A stretch of 64,000 nucleotides of DNA from JAENWD01 sp963796915 (lineage in GTDB: Bacteria > Acidobacteriota > Vicinamibacteria > Vicinamibacterales > JAENWD01), in NCBI GenBank assembly GCA_963796915.1, contig CAWCNI010000002.1, positions 1,364,001 to 1,428,000 on the forward strand, written 5' to 3'. The translations under genes and the position numbers were made by a program. Shown piece by piece: positions 1 through 9,889 of this stretch (position 1 is its first letter; each line of letters starts with the position of its first letter). The notes beneath the pieces were generated by a model. The model made no database searches. It was not told where the DNA came from and saw only the letters and a list, made by a program, of their open reading frames with translations.

Positions 1-1445
<1,445 letters not shown>

Positions 1446-1477
1446 CTCCCGATCTTACTGCCGCTCCTGACGAGGTG

Positions 1478-2803
1478 CTACACCTTGAGCGCCCACGGGC
1501 TGCGATACGGGCGATCGACCAGGGCGGCCGCCCTGGCGTTGTCGTTCGTGACGCTCTCGGTCTTGCCGTCCCACACGACAGTGGCGCCCGACCGATACGC
1601 CATGTTTCCGAGAATCGCCGTGCTCGTCGAGCGGTGGCCGATTTCGATGTCGCAGATCGGCAGCTGGCGCGACTTGATGGCGTCGACGAAATTGCGCGCG
1701 TGGCTCGGGTTGTCCGGTGTGCTCGCGCGCGTGGCCGGTTCGCTGCGATTCACCGTCGTGGTCCCGGACTTGCGCGTCTCGGGCGTCAGCTCGTAGCCAG
1801 CGCGATCGACGAACAGCGTGCCGTCGGTGCCGCAGAACTCCAGGCCGTAGCCGTGACCGTTGATGCCGCGCGCGTTGCCGCTGCGGTTCTCGTAGGTCAT
1901 GACGAACCCGGGATACCGGAAGGTCGCCATGATCGTGTCTGGCGTCTCGCGGTTGTCCTTGAGCGCGAAGATGCCGCCGACAGCGGAGACCGACTGCGGC
2001 GCGTCCACACTCATCGCCCACTGCGCGATGTCGATGAGGTGCACGCCCCAGTCGGTCATCATGCCGCCGGCATAGTCCCAGAACCACCGGAAGTACGAGT
2101 AGTTGTCGGGCACGACGCCGAAGCGGTTGGCGTTGAACGCACGTTTCGGCGCCGGACCCAGCCAGAGATCCCAGTCGAGGCCGGCCGGCGGCTCGCTGTC
2201 GGCCGGATTGCCGATGCCGTCGGGCGACTGGTTGCCGGCGTTCCACATCCGCACCAGCGACACCGTGCCAAGCCGGCCCTCGCGAACCATCTTCGCCGCT
2301 TCCTGAAAATGAGCGGCGGAGCGCTGCTGGGTGCCCACCTGCACCATGCGCCCGTATTTCCGGGCCGCGTCCACCATCTTGCGGCCTTCTGCGATGGCGA
2401 CCGAGCTGGGCTTTTCGACGTAGACGTCCTTGCCGGCCTGGCAGGCCATGACCGTCATCAGCGCGTGCCAGTGATCCGGCGTGCCGATGATGACGGCGTC
2501 GATGGTCTTGTCGTCCAGGACCTTGCGGAAGTCCGATTCCTGTTTCGCCCCCGGGGCCATCCCGGCGGCCGCGTCGAGATTCGGCTTGTAGACGTCGCAG
2601 ACAGTGGCGATCTCGACGTCGGGCAGCAGCGCGTGCCCGTGCAGGTCGGAGCGCCCCTGGCGGCCCGTGCCGATGACGCCGATCCTGACGCGCTCGTTCG
2701 CGCCCAGAATCCGCGCAGAAGCGGGTCGAGCGCCAAGCAGGGTCCGCGCGCCGACAAGTCCGGCGGCGCCAGTGGTCAGAAACGATCGTCGGTCAATGCG
2801 CAT
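1478..2803 (-). CDS. Tat-exported Gfo/Idh/MocA-family oxidoreductase
   Basis: A 441-residue protein that opens with a twin-arginine signal (MRIDRRSFLTTGAAG, RRSF at 5-8), followed at about 41-54 by the Rossmann dinucleotide motif IGVIGTGRQG and by the family EKP motif (VEKPSSV) near residue 130. Gfo/Idh/MocA proteins are NAD(P)-dependent sugar or inositol dehydrogenases; Tat-exported members fold with cofactor before export and act in the periplasm. The substrate cannot be told from sequence. The gene stands alone between pruA and a repeat region. A perfect TATAAT lies 8 nt upstream of the ATG with no Shine-Dalgarno sequence, suggesting a leaderless or nearly leaderless mRNA. Confidence 0.88.
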   Translation of the reverse strand: MRIDRRSFLTTGAAGLVGARTLLGARPASARILGANERVRIGVIGTGRQGRSDLHGHALLPDVEIATVCDVYKPNLDAAAGMAPGAKQESDFRKVLDDKTIDAVIIGTPDHWHALMTVMACQAGKDVYVEKPSSVAIAEGRKMVDAARKYGRMVQVGTQQRSAAHFQEAAKMVREGRLGTVSLVRMWNAGNQSPDGIGNPADSEPPAGLDWDLWLGPAPKRAFNANRFGVVPDNYSYFRWFWDYAGGMMTDWGVHLIDIAQWAMSVDAPQSVSAVGGIFALKDNRETPDTIMATFRYPGFVMTYENRSGNARGINGHGYGLEFCGTDGTLFVDRAGYELTPETRKSGTTTVNRSEPATRASTPDNPSHARNFVDAIKSRQLPICDIEIGHRSTSTAILGNMAYRSGATVVWDGKTESVTNDNARAAALVDRPYRSPWALKV

Positions 2804-2811
2804 GGCTGCGG

Positions 2812-2817
2812 ATTATA
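2812..2817 (-). promoter_or_regulatory. -10 box TATAAT for the Gfo/Idh/MocA gene
   Basis: On the minus strand a consensus TATAAT ends 8 nt before the ATG at 2803. That distance would put the transcription start at or next to the start codon. No convincing -35 box was seen at 17 nt; TTGCTG is present 21 nt upstream. Confidence 0.45.
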
Positions 2818-2850
2818 GACACTCGGGGCGCACCGGTGCAGCAAGGGTTG

Positions 2851-2993
2851 AGAATGAAAAATGGCAGAATGAAGAATGAAGAATGAAGAATGAAGAATAG
2901 GCGCAGACCCGCTTCTATGGGGGAGGACCTCATCTGCTCTTCGCTCTTCACTCTTCATTTTTCATTCCTTCATTCTTCATTCTTCATTCTTCA
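2851..2993. repeat. Inverted pair of heptanucleotide tandem arrays (GAATGAA / TTCATTC)
   Basis: The left arm holds one GAATGAA at 2852-2858 and four perfect tandem copies at 2867-2894 plus a partial unit. The right arm, from 2947, holds seven units in the opposite orientation (TTCACTC, TTCATTT and TTCATTC variants, with one extra C at 2968) and a partial unit to 2993. The arms are separated by about 45 nt of ordinary sequence and could form a long hairpin. The region is A/T-rich within a GC-rich genome and lies between a minus-strand and a plus-strand gene start, so it is not a simple terminator. Architecture matches the second array at 46729-46786, which has a different unit. Confidence 0.85.
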
Positions 2994-3053
2994 CGCGCCG
3001 CCACAGCGCAGGAACCGAAGGCTAAGACCGGCGGCGCCCCGGGAGCAACCACG

Positions 3054-3584
3054 ATGTCGTCGAATGTCGAAGCCTGGCTGCGCGGTCCAATTCCTGGCGT
3101 TCCTGCGCTGCTCATGCCCGTCGCCCACGCCTTGACGCACGCGCGGGAGGACGCGCATGCCGCCATCGCCGACCTGACAGCAGAGCAACTGTGGGCGCGT
3201 CCATACGCCGTGGCATCGGTGGGATTTCACGTTCGCCACCTGGGCGGGGCACTGGACCGACTGCTGACCTACGCTCGCGGAGCGGTGCTCTCGCCGGACC
3301 AGCTGGAGTTCCTGGAATTCGAGCAGCGACCCGGGTACCCGCTGCCTGACGCGAACGCGCTGCGCCAGGAGCTCGACGCCGCTGTCGATCGCGCGCTGGA
3401 TCAGCTGCGCCAGACGGATGAGCGTCAGCTGCTGGAGGTGAGAGCGGTCGGCCGGCGGCGAGTGCCGTCGACGGTGTTCGGTCTGCTGGTCCACGCCGCG
3501 GAGCACGCGGCGCGCCACGCAGGACAAGCCATCACGATGCGCGCAGTGGTGATCGCCGCGCACGCGTCGAGTGCACCTGAATGA
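3054..3584 (+). CDS. DinB-family protein
   Basis: A 176-residue protein with the DinB/YfiT four-helix-bundle pattern. Candidate metal-ligand histidines lie in VGFHVRHLGG (about residues 55-64) and in HAAEHAARHAGQ near the C-terminus, as in DinB-superfamily proteins that bind a divalent metal. Members include damage-inducible proteins and thiol-dependent transferases that use bacillithiol or mycothiol; the exact function here is unknown. It is monocistronic, preceded by the heptamer inverted array and followed by a strong hairpin before the converging metallo-hydrolase gene. Confidence 0.75.
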   Translation: MSSNVEAWLRGPIPGVPALLMPVAHALTHAREDAHAAIADLTAEQLWARPYAVASVGFHVRHLGGALDRLLTYARGAVLSPDQLEFLEFEQRPGYPLPDANALRQELDAAVDRALDQLRQTDERQLLEVRAVGRRRVPSTVFGLLVHAAEHAARHAGQAITMRAVVIAAHASSAPE

Positions 3585-3755
3585 AGCCAGCCCGGACGGG
3601 GCGTTCGGGCGAAGGGGTGGGACCGCGTGCGCGAGGTCAGTCTGTCGAGCTGCGGCCGAGGTCCCGACCGTCCCGTCCGGGCCGATACTCACCCGGTGGA
3701 TCCATGCTCACAGTCCGGGCCTCCTTTCAGGAACCGAAGGACCAGCCGCGAATAT

Positions 3756-3792
3756 CGATCCTTCGCGCGACGATGTCAAGCGCGAAGGATCG
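3756..3792. terminator. Hairpin between converging genes
   Basis: A perfect 13-bp inverted repeat (CGATCCTTCGCGC at 3756-3768 and its complement at 3780-3792) encloses an 11-nt loop, 13 nt before the stop codon of the minus-strand gene and 171 nt after the DinB stop. Position and symmetry suggest a bidirectional terminator, although there is no clear T-tract. Confidence 0.55.
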
Positions 3793-3804
3793 CGCGACTC
3801 GACA

Positions 3805-4731
3805 CTACTTCGCTGTGAGCTCGTCGAAGGCGACGCCCAGCACATCGCCAAGCGCCTTCGGCGCGAAGCTGTAGTAGCTCTCGAAATGCGGCAGCGCTGC
3901 GAGCGCGACGATCTCGTCGCGTGACTTGCCGGCCGCGATGCCGTGCTGCACGTTGTCGAGGACCGCAGTGAAGTAGTCGCGCATCGCGGCGAGCTCCGCA
4001 GAGGTGCCGCTCACGCCGAGCCCTTCCATCGCGTGGCCGAAGACGTAGATGGTGTCCCGGGCATGCGCCTTCTGCACCTGCTCGAGCGTCGCGATCCAGT
4101 TGCGGATCGATGCGCCGGCCGGCCGATCGACAAAGGGATGCATGCCGCGGAACATGAGGTCGCCCATGTGAACCACATTGGCCCTCACAAAGGTGATCAC
4201 GGCATCGCCGCTGGTGTGGCCGGGCCCGTAGTACTGCAGCCGCACACGCTCGTGGCCGAATTCCTGTTCCCAGGTCGTCGCGAACGTCTGGTCGGCGTAG
4301 ACCTGCTCGTCGAGGTTCTTTCGCTCCGTCGCTGCTGTCTTCTGCAGTGCGGGCACGCGCTCCTGCGCCAGGATGTGCGCGACCTGCGGGTGGAAGACGA
4401 TGTTCCCTGCAGTGTGGTCGCCATGATGGTGCGTGTTGATCAGCAGATCGATCGGATGGCTCGATCGCGTCTTGACGCCGTCGAGGCAGATTGCCGCGGT
4501 GTCAGGGAACTGCGCGTCGACGATCACGACGGCCTCCGGCGTGATCAGCCAGCCGATCGTCCCGCCCCTGCCGGTGAAGATGCCGACATCACGCCGGAGC
4601 GGAGTGAAGACTGTCGCGGGCGGACCCGCTGGCGCCTGTCCTCCAACCCACGCGCCACTGCGCCGTGTTCCTGCGAGCAGCGCGCCCAACGTGACGCCGC
4701 CGAGAAACCGTCGTCGCGACCACGTCGTCAT
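3805..4731 (-). CDS. Tat-exported metallo-beta-lactamase-fold hydrolase
   Basis: A 308-residue protein. The start was set at the ATG at 4731 because it follows GGAGG at proper spacing and begins a twin-arginine signal (MTTWSRRRFLGGVTLG, RRRF at 6-9); a longer open frame upstream overlaps the preceding gene and looks like shadow sequence. The zinc-binding motif is INTHHHGDHTAGN (HHHGDH at 101-106), and a later YYGPGHTSGD gives another ligand histidine. MBL-fold enzymes hydrolyse thioesters, lactones, beta-lactams and related bonds; the substrate is not predictable. It is the third gene of a minus-strand unit with the DsbA-like lipoprotein and DUF697 genes (16-nt gap). The periplasmic site is inferred from the signal. 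Confidence 0.85.
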   Translation of the reverse strand: MTTWSRRRFLGGVTLGALLAGTRRSGAWVGGQAPAGPPATVFTPLRRDVGIFTGRGGTIGWLITPEAVVIVDAQFPDTAAICLDGVKTRSSHPIDLLINTHHHGDHTAGNIVFHPQVAHILAQERVPALQKTAATERKNLDEQVYADQTFATTWEQEFGHERVRLQYYGPGHTSGDAVITFVRANVVHMGDLMFRGMHPFVDRPAGASIRNWIATLEQVQKAHARDTIYVFGHAMEGLGVSGTSAELAAMRDYFTAVLDNVQHGIAAGKSRDEIVALAALPHFESYYSFAPKALGDVLGVAFDELTAK

Positions 4732-4747
4732 CCGCACCTCCGAAACG

Positions 4748-5776
4748 TCAGGCCGATCGCCGGGGTCCGGGGAGATATGCCTTGAGTCGTGCCATGCGCG
4801 ACGTGCCTGCCGGCAGGGGCTGCTGGTGTGACAGGCGTTCGGCGATCGCCCGTCCCTTGTCCAGGCTCTCGCGCGAGTACTTGGCGACGACTTCACGCGT
4901 CACCTGGCGGCCTTCGGTGGTCCACGCCACCATCGCCCGGCCGATGGCCTGCGTGCCCGCGTAGGCGATCGCCACTTTCGGCAGCAGGCCGATAATCGGC
5001 ACCAGGCCGACCAGCGAGCGCGCGGCCTGCCGGAACAGCATGCCGCCGCCCAGCACGCCGAAGATCTCGCCCATCAGCGCGCGCGGCTCGGCGTCCTTGC
5101 CGGCCGCCAGCGCAATCCGGTAGCACATCATCAGCTGGTTCTTCGTGAGCACGATGATGTCGCCGAGGTAGAGCGGCGCTGACAGCAGCGGCACTGTCTC
5201 GGCGAGGCCGGTCGTGAAGGCGAAGCTCGCGTTGGCTCGTGAGGCGCGTTCGATCGTGCGACTGAACACCAGGCGCCGCAGCGGGGGCAGCTGCGCGGCC
5301 AGCGCAAGCTCCGCGTCGCTTCCCGCGAGATCCGCAAGCACCTGCGCGATGGGCTCGAGCGCCGGCTGGTCGATTGCGGCGACAACCACGCGCGCCGCTT
5401 CTCCGGGTCGCGGAGTGGCAGCCGTGGGGCCGGTGTCGCCAGCGACCACCGTCAGCACCGGCGCGCCGGCGGCGACGAAGCGCTGCAGCGCGCCATCGAG
5501 CACGGGCGACAGCCTGGCGTCGCGTGTGATGAGGATTGCCGCCAGCGGCCGGCTCGTCGTCGTCGCCACATCGCCAGTGGCCGCGGCCGCGATTTCGATC
5601 CACGGATGCGGCGCGCCTTCCTCGCCGGACAGCAACCGCCGCAATCTCAGGGCATCGTCGCCTGTCTCGGAGACGACGACGAGCCTGAATGGCGTGTGCG
5701 CGGCGGCGCGCAACGCCGTCAGATCGACGTCGCGGACGACGCGCCAGAGATTCGCGAACTTCAGGGGATTCTGCAC
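4748..5776 (-). CDS. DUF697-like membrane-associated protein
   Basis: A protein of about 342 residues starting at a GTG (5776) that lies just after the stop of the upstream DsbA-like gene; the open frame extends further upstream but only over that gene. The N-terminal half has an alternating hydrophobic pattern (LVVVSETGDDALRLRRLL). The C-terminal third has the glycine-rich hydrophobic segment LGGGMLFRQAARSLVGLVPI and GTQAIGRAMVAW, which resembles the DUF697 domain found next to or fused with YcjX/Era-type GTPases. No GTPase motif is visible here. Function unknown; probably membrane-associated and co-transcribed with its neighbours. Confidence 0.65.
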   Translation of the reverse strand: MQNPLKFANLWRVVRDVDLTALRAAAHTPFRLVVVSETGDDALRLRRLLSGEEGAPHPWIEIAAAATGDVATTTSRPLAAILITRDARLSPVLDGALQRFVAAGAPVLTVVAGDTGPTAATPRPGEAARVVVAAIDQPALEPIAQVLADLAGSDAELALAAQLPPLRRLVFSRTIERASRANASFAFTTGLAETVPLLSAPLYLGDIIVLTKNQLMMCYRIALAAGKDAEPRALMGEIFGVLGGGMLFRQAARSLVGLVPIIGLLPKVAIAYAGTQAIGRAMVAWTTEGRQVTREVVAKYSRESLDKGRAIAERLSHQQPLPAGTSRMARLKAYLPGPRRSA

Positions 5777-5784
5777 GTCGAGGC

Positions 5785-6891
5785 CTAGTGCGCCGCCTTT
5801 GCGGCCGCCGCGAGTTCTTCGTCGATCACCTCGGTGAACGCGCTCAGCGGAAGTGCCCCCGACATCAGCCGGCCGTTGATGAAGAAGCCGGGCGTGCCAG
5901 TGACGCCGAAGTGTTCGCCTTCCTCGAGCTGCGCGTTGACGACCGGAGCGGCCTGTCCGGACGCGAGACAGCTGTCGAAGGCCTTGACGTCGAGGCCGGC
6001 CTTGCCGGCGATCGCCGTCAGCGCCGCGCTGCTGCCGTCGGGCTCGCTGGCGTACACCGCGTCGTGGAACTGCCAGAAGCGCTGTTGCTTGTCGGCGCAC
6101 CAGCTCGCCTCGGCGACATGGCGAGCGGCGGGATGGCGATCGTCGAGAGGGAAGTGCTTGTAGACGAGCCGTACCTGCGTCGGATACTTCGCGAGCACCT
6201 CGCGGAGCGTCTCCTGCACGCTGCGGCAGTACGGACAATGAAAGTCCGAGAACTCGACGATGGTGACGGGCGCCTGCTGGGGGCCGCGGACCGGTGACCC
6301 GGCCAGGTCGATCGGCGCGCGGAACCGCGGCGGCGCCGAGAGCAGCACCTCCACCTTGGCCTTCGTTTTCAGCTCGTCGAGAAACGCCTGCCGCCGGGCG
6401 TCCTCCCGCTGGGTGTCGAGGTACTTGCGGATTTGCGGCATCAGCGTCGCCGGATCGGCGCGCAGGCGCGATCGGTTGTCCTCGACGAACTTGGCCAGCT
6501 CCTTGTCGGTGACCGGCGTGATCTTGTCGGCGACCTCGGCTTTGAGGAGCGCGTCCGCTGACAGGCCGCGGCGTTTGGCTTCGTCGGCGATCAGGCGGCT
6601 CGCAATCAGCTCGTCGAGCTGCTCGCGGCGGATCTCGTATGCCTGCTCGTCAAGCTTCGCGATCTGCGGCGCCACCGCCTGATCGAGGGCCGAGAACGGG
6701 ATCGCGACGCCATCGATGATGGCTGCCGCCTCCGGCTTTGTCACCGGGGGCTGCGCCGCCGGCGCCGGGGAGGTCTTCTGGGCCGGCTGCGCGGGCGGCG
6801 GTGGCGTCTGCGCTGAAGAGCCGCAGGCCACGGCAGTCAGGAGGAGCCAGATGGCGCCAATGGAAATCGGAGACAGGCGGCGAATGGACAT
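5785..6891 (-). CDS. DsbA-like thiol oxidoreductase lipoprotein with SurA-like N-domain
   Basis: A 368-residue protein with a lipoprotein-type signal (hydrophobic run, then TAVAC with Cys23), a Pro/Ala-rich linker (24-55), a SurA/PpiC-like helical N-domain (about 56-180: IIDGVAIPFSALDQA...IRREQLDELIASRLI) and a thioredoxin-fold domain with active site CPYC at 219-222 and cis-proline GTPGFF near 335. The thioredoxin domain is of the DsbA/DsbG (Thioredoxin_4) type that makes or reshuffles disulfides in envelope proteins. Coupling it to a SurA-like chaperone module suggests combined folding and oxidation of exported proteins. First gene of a minus-strand unit with the DUF697 and MBL-fold genes. 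Confidence 0.85.
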   Translation of the reverse strand: MSIRRLSPISIGAIWLLLTAVACGSSAQTPPPPAQPAQKTSPAPAAQPPVTKPEAAAIIDGVAIPFSALDQAVAPQIAKLDEQAYEIRREQLDELIASRLIADEAKRRGLSADALLKAEVADKITPVTDKELAKFVEDNRSRLRADPATLMPQIRKYLDTQREDARRQAFLDELKTKAKVEVLLSAPPRFRAPIDLAGSPVRGPQQAPVTIVEFSDFHCPYCRSVQETLREVLAKYPTQVRLVYKHFPLDDRHPAARHVAEASWCADKQQRFWQFHDAVYASEPDGSSAALTAIAGKAGLDVKAFDSCLASGQAAPVVNAQLEEGEHFGVTGTPGFFINGRLMSGALPLSAFTEVIDEELAAAAKAAH

Positions 6892-6979
6892 GTCGTCCCC
6901 AGTCTAGCGCGGTGAGCGGCGGGCGGCTTGCCTCTTGTCCCGGCGGCGGTGCACCGGCCTGACCTCCGACGCGGGAGCG

Positions 6980-7915
6980 TCAGCGGTAGGGATAGGACCT
7001 GGCGTCAGTCGCGCGAACCCTGGGCAGGGACGACCCTGAGAGCGTCGAGAAGTACCAGACCCACCCCTCGCTCTTCAGGTAAATGAGGTAGCCCTGGTAG
7101 AAAGGAGCGGCGAACTGCGGCTTGCCCGAGAGCCGCTTGAACGTGTCGGCGAGCGACAGCGCCTGGGGATGCGCCGGAGGCAATCCATCCAGGTCGTGTG
7201 CGTGCAGCATCGCCGCCGCGGTCGCCGGCGCGATCACCTGCGGCTTGCCGCTTTTCACGCGCACCCAGAACTCCGTCGGCAGTTCGGCCTGCGAGGACAG
7301 GTCGGCGCGGCGCCTGAGCTCTTCGACGCGATCGCCCGAGACGAAGCGGTAGGTGACTTCCGCCTCGCTGTCGTCCTGCGCGTTCACGAGGCCGTCGGGA
7401 TGGACGCGGCCGACGTCGATGCGCTGCAGCCGGGCGTCGGCAGCCCAGGCCTGGGCGATCGTCACGGCCCATGGCAGCTGCACGACCGCATCGAAGTTCG
7501 CGTAGCCGCCGGCCGGCGCCGAGACCGACAGATCGTGGAAGCCGGCTCCGAGGTCGCGGAGGCCCTCGACTGTCACGGCTCCCGAAGCGCCCACGCGGCC
7601 ACGCGCGAGCGACGCCAGCGCGGCGCTCGCCCGCCCCAGCGACGCGTCGGTCATGCGAACGGAATTGACTGCCGAGTACACCATCAGCACGACGGGCACG
7701 ACGATGGCGAGAAGGAAGACGAGAAAGGCCAGCCGCGCGACAGGGAAGCCGATGATGCGGATCTGAGGTGCCGCCGCGGACGCCGCCGCGACCCGCAGGC
7801 CGCTGTCAGAGCGGTCGGGGTCGTGCACCATGCCGCAGAACGTGCAGCGGACCGGCTCGCCCGGCCCACCCGGCGGGAGCGGTGCCGCGCAGCCCAGGCA
7901 CTGGCGGGCTTTCAT
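6980..7915 (-). CDS. Zinc-ribbon membrane protein of unknown function
   Basis: A 311-residue protein. Start taken at the ATG at 7915, which overlaps the tpiA stop (ATGA) and puts a zinc ribbon at the N-terminus: C6-x2-C9 and C24-x2-C27. One transmembrane helix follows at about 57-82 (FPVARLAFLVFLLAIVVPVV). The remaining 230 residues are predicted extracytoplasmic and resemble no family I can name; motifs such as YQGYLIYLKSEGWVWYFSTL are near the C-terminus. Last gene of the gap-pgk-tpiA unit, occupying the place where secG often lies, but it is not SecG. Confidence 0.7.
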   Translation of the reverse strand: MKARQCLGCAAPLPPGGPGEPVRCTFCGMVHDPDRSDSGLRVAAASAAAPQIRIIGFPVARLAFLVFLLAIVVPVVLMVYSAVNSVRMTDASLGRASAALASLARGRVGASGAVTVEGLRDLGAGFHDLSVSAPAGGYANFDAVVQLPWAVTIAQAWAADARLQRIDVGRVHPDGLVNAQDDSEAEVTYRFVSGDRVEELRRRADLSSQAELPTEFWVRVKSGKPQVIAPATAAAMLHAHDLDGLPPAHPQALSLADTFKRLSGKPQFAAPFYQGYLIYLKSEGWVWYFSTLSGSSLPRVRATDARSYPYR

Positions 7916-8673
7916 GCCAGTCGTGCGCGGGTAACGATCTCGAAGAAGGTCTTGAGGTCGAGCGAGGCGCCGCCGACCAGCGCGCCGTCCACGTCGGGTT
8001 GCCCGACAAGCTCGGTGGTGTTGTCGGGTTTGACGCTGCCGCCGTAGATCACGTGACAGCCGTCGGCTGCCGGCGCGCCGAACCACTGCCGCAGGCGGCT
8101 GCGGATGTGCGCGTGCGCTTCCTGCGCCTGCGCCGAGGAGGCGGTCCGGCCGGTGCCAATTGCCCACACGGGCTCGTAGGCGATCACCAGCGCGGCCACC
8201 TGCTCGCCGGTGACGTTGTCGAAGCCGATTTTGATCTGGCGGTCCAGCACTGACAGCGTGTCGCCGTGCTCCCGCTCCGCCAGCGTCTCGCCGATGCAGA
8301 CGATCGGGACCAGGCCGGCGGCGATCGCGGCTGCCGTCTTCCGGTTCACTGTCTGGTCGGTCTCGCCGAAGTAGGTGCGGCGCTCCGAGTGCCCGATGAT
8401 CACGTACTCGGCGCCGGCTTCCTTGATCATCGGCGCGCTGATCTCGCCGGTGAACGCGCCTTCACGCTCCCAGTGCAGGTTCTGCGCGGCGATGCCGACG
8501 CGCGAGTTCCGGGCCGCCTCTGCCGACGCGTGGAGCGCCGTGAACGTCGGGGCGACCACGGTCTCCACGTCCTCGATGTCCTTCACGAGGCTGCGGAACT
8601 CCTTGATGTACACGACCGCGTCCTGCACGGTCTTGTACATCTTCCAATTGCCGGCAATCAGCGGATGTCGCAC
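7912..8673 (-). CDS. tpiA: Triosephosphate isomerase
   Basis: Interconverts dihydroxyacetone phosphate and glyceraldehyde-3-phosphate in glycolysis and gluconeogenesis. At 253 residues it has the family length and all catalytic residues: Lys11 in GNWKM, His95 in IIGHSERR, Glu167 in AYEPVWAIGTG, and the phosphate-binding YGGSVKPDN near the C-terminus. It lies 27 nt downstream of pgk and overlaps the start of the zinc-ribbon gene by 4 nt, so it is part of a glycolytic operon on the minus strand. Confidence 0.97.
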   Translation of the reverse strand: MRHPLIAGNWKMYKTVQDAVVYIKEFRSLVKDIEDVETVVAPTFTALHASAEAARNSRVGIAAQNLHWEREGAFTGEISAPMIKEAGAEYVIIGHSERRTYFGETDQTVNRKTAAAIAAGLVPIVCIGETLAEREHGDTLSVLDRQIKIGFDNVTGEQVAALVIAYEPVWAIGTGRTASSAQAQEAHAHIRSRLRQWFGAPAADGCHVIYGGSVKPDNTTELVGQPDVDGALVGGASLDLKTFFEIVTRARLA

Positions 8674-8700
8674 GTCACTCCCCGTGATCTCGAAGTCGTG

Positions 8701-9888
8701 CTACTTGTCGGTCAGCGCCTCGACGCCCGGCAGGGCCTGGCCGCCGAGGAACTCGAGGGAAGCACCGCCGCCGGTGGAGATGTGGCTCACGCGATCGGCG
8801 ACGCCGACGGCGTTGATCGCCGCGATGGAATCGCCGCCGCCGACGATCGTGGTGCCGTCCACCGCCGCAACCGCACGCGCGACCGCCTCGGTCCCTTTGG
8901 CGAACGCGGGGATCTCGAACACGCCCATCGGGCCGTTCCAGATCACTGTCTTCGCGGTGCCGACGATCTCGGCGTAGTGCGCCGCGGTCTTCGGCCCGAT
9001 ATCGAGCCCCATGCGATCGCCGATCGCCGGGTCCGTGACGTCGAGGATCTCGGTCGGCGCAGCGGCGTCGAGTTTCGGCGCGACGACGTGATCGACGGGC
9101 AGTTCGAGCCTGACCTTCCGTTCCGCGGCGTGGGCCGTGACCGACGTCGCGCTGGCCAGCCGATCGTCCTCGACCAGCGACTTGCCGACCGGCAGATGGC
9201 GCGCCTTGAAGAAGGTGTAGGCCATCGCGCCGCCGATGAGCAGCGCGTCCACCTTGCCGAGCAGGTTCTCGATGACCTCGATCTTGTCCGAGACCTTCGC
9301 CCCGCCGAGGATGGCGACAAACGGGCGCACCGGGTTGTTGACGGTCTCGCCCAGGTACTTGAGCTCCTTCTCCATCAGGAGGCCGGCGGCGCCGCTGCCG
9401 ATTGCCTTCACGATGCCGTGAACAGAGGCGTGCGCGCGGTGTGCCGATCCAAACGCGTCGTTCACGTAGAGATCGGCCAGCGAGGCCAGCGCGGCGGCAA
9501 ACGCCGGATCGTCTTTTTCTTCCTCCGCGTGAAAGCGCAGGTTCTCGAGCAGGACGACGTGCTCGCCGGCCGAGGCTTCGGCCACCGCCTGCGCGGCGGC
9601 CGGGCCGATGCAGTCCGTCGCGAAGACGACGTGGCGTCCGAGCAGCTGCTCGAGGCGCGCAGCCACGGGGCGGAGGCTGAATTCGGGCGCCACCTTGCCC
9701 TTGGGCCGCCCGAGGTGTGACGCCAGGATCGCTGTCGCACCCTGCTCGAGCGCGTACTTGATCGTCGGCAGCGACGCCCGGATCCGCGTGTCGTCGGTGA
9801 TCGCGCCGTTCTTGATCGGCACGTTGAAGTCGACGCGGATGAAGACCCGCGTGCCGCGCAGGGCCAGATCCGAGATCGAGCGCTTCAC
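8701..9888 (-). CDS. pgk: Phosphoglycerate kinase
   Basis: Transfers the acyl phosphate of 1,3-bisphosphoglycerate to ADP. The 395-residue frame begins at a GTG (9888) one nucleotide after the gap stop codon. It shows the family N-terminal segment VFIRVDFNVPIKNG, the SHLGRPKG motif, ILGGAKVSDKIEVI in the hinge region and the nucleotide-binding GGGDSIAAI near the C-terminus. Tight spacing to gap indicates translational coupling; gap, pgk and tpiA catalyse consecutive triose steps. Confidence 0.97.
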   Translation of the reverse strand: MKRSISDLALRGTRVFIRVDFNVPIKNGAITDDTRIRASLPTIKYALEQGATAILASHLGRPKGKVAPEFSLRPVAARLEQLLGRHVVFATDCIGPAAAQAVAEASAGEHVVLLENLRFHAEEEKDDPAFAAALASLADLYVNDAFGSAHRAHASVHGIVKAIGSGAAGLLMEKELKYLGETVNNPVRPFVAILGGAKVSDKIEVIENLLGKVDALLIGGAMAYTFFKARHLPVGKSLVEDDRLASATSVTAHAAERKVRLELPVDHVVAPKLDAAAPTEILDVTDPAIGDRMGLDIGPKTAAHYAEIVGTAKTVIWNGPMGVFEIPAFAKGTEAVARAVAAVDGTTIVGGGDSIAAINAVGVADRVSHISTGGGASLEFLGGQALPGVEALTDK

Positions 9889-9889
9889 T

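Noticed and set aside
2851..2993. CRISPR array or insertion-sequence ends
   Set aside because: Units are only 7 bp without spacers, there is no transposase, no cas gene and no target-site duplication.
3805..4896. Longer start for the MBL-fold protein at 4896
   Set aside because: It would overlap the upstream gene and hide the Tat signal; the ATG at 4731 has a good ribosome-binding site.
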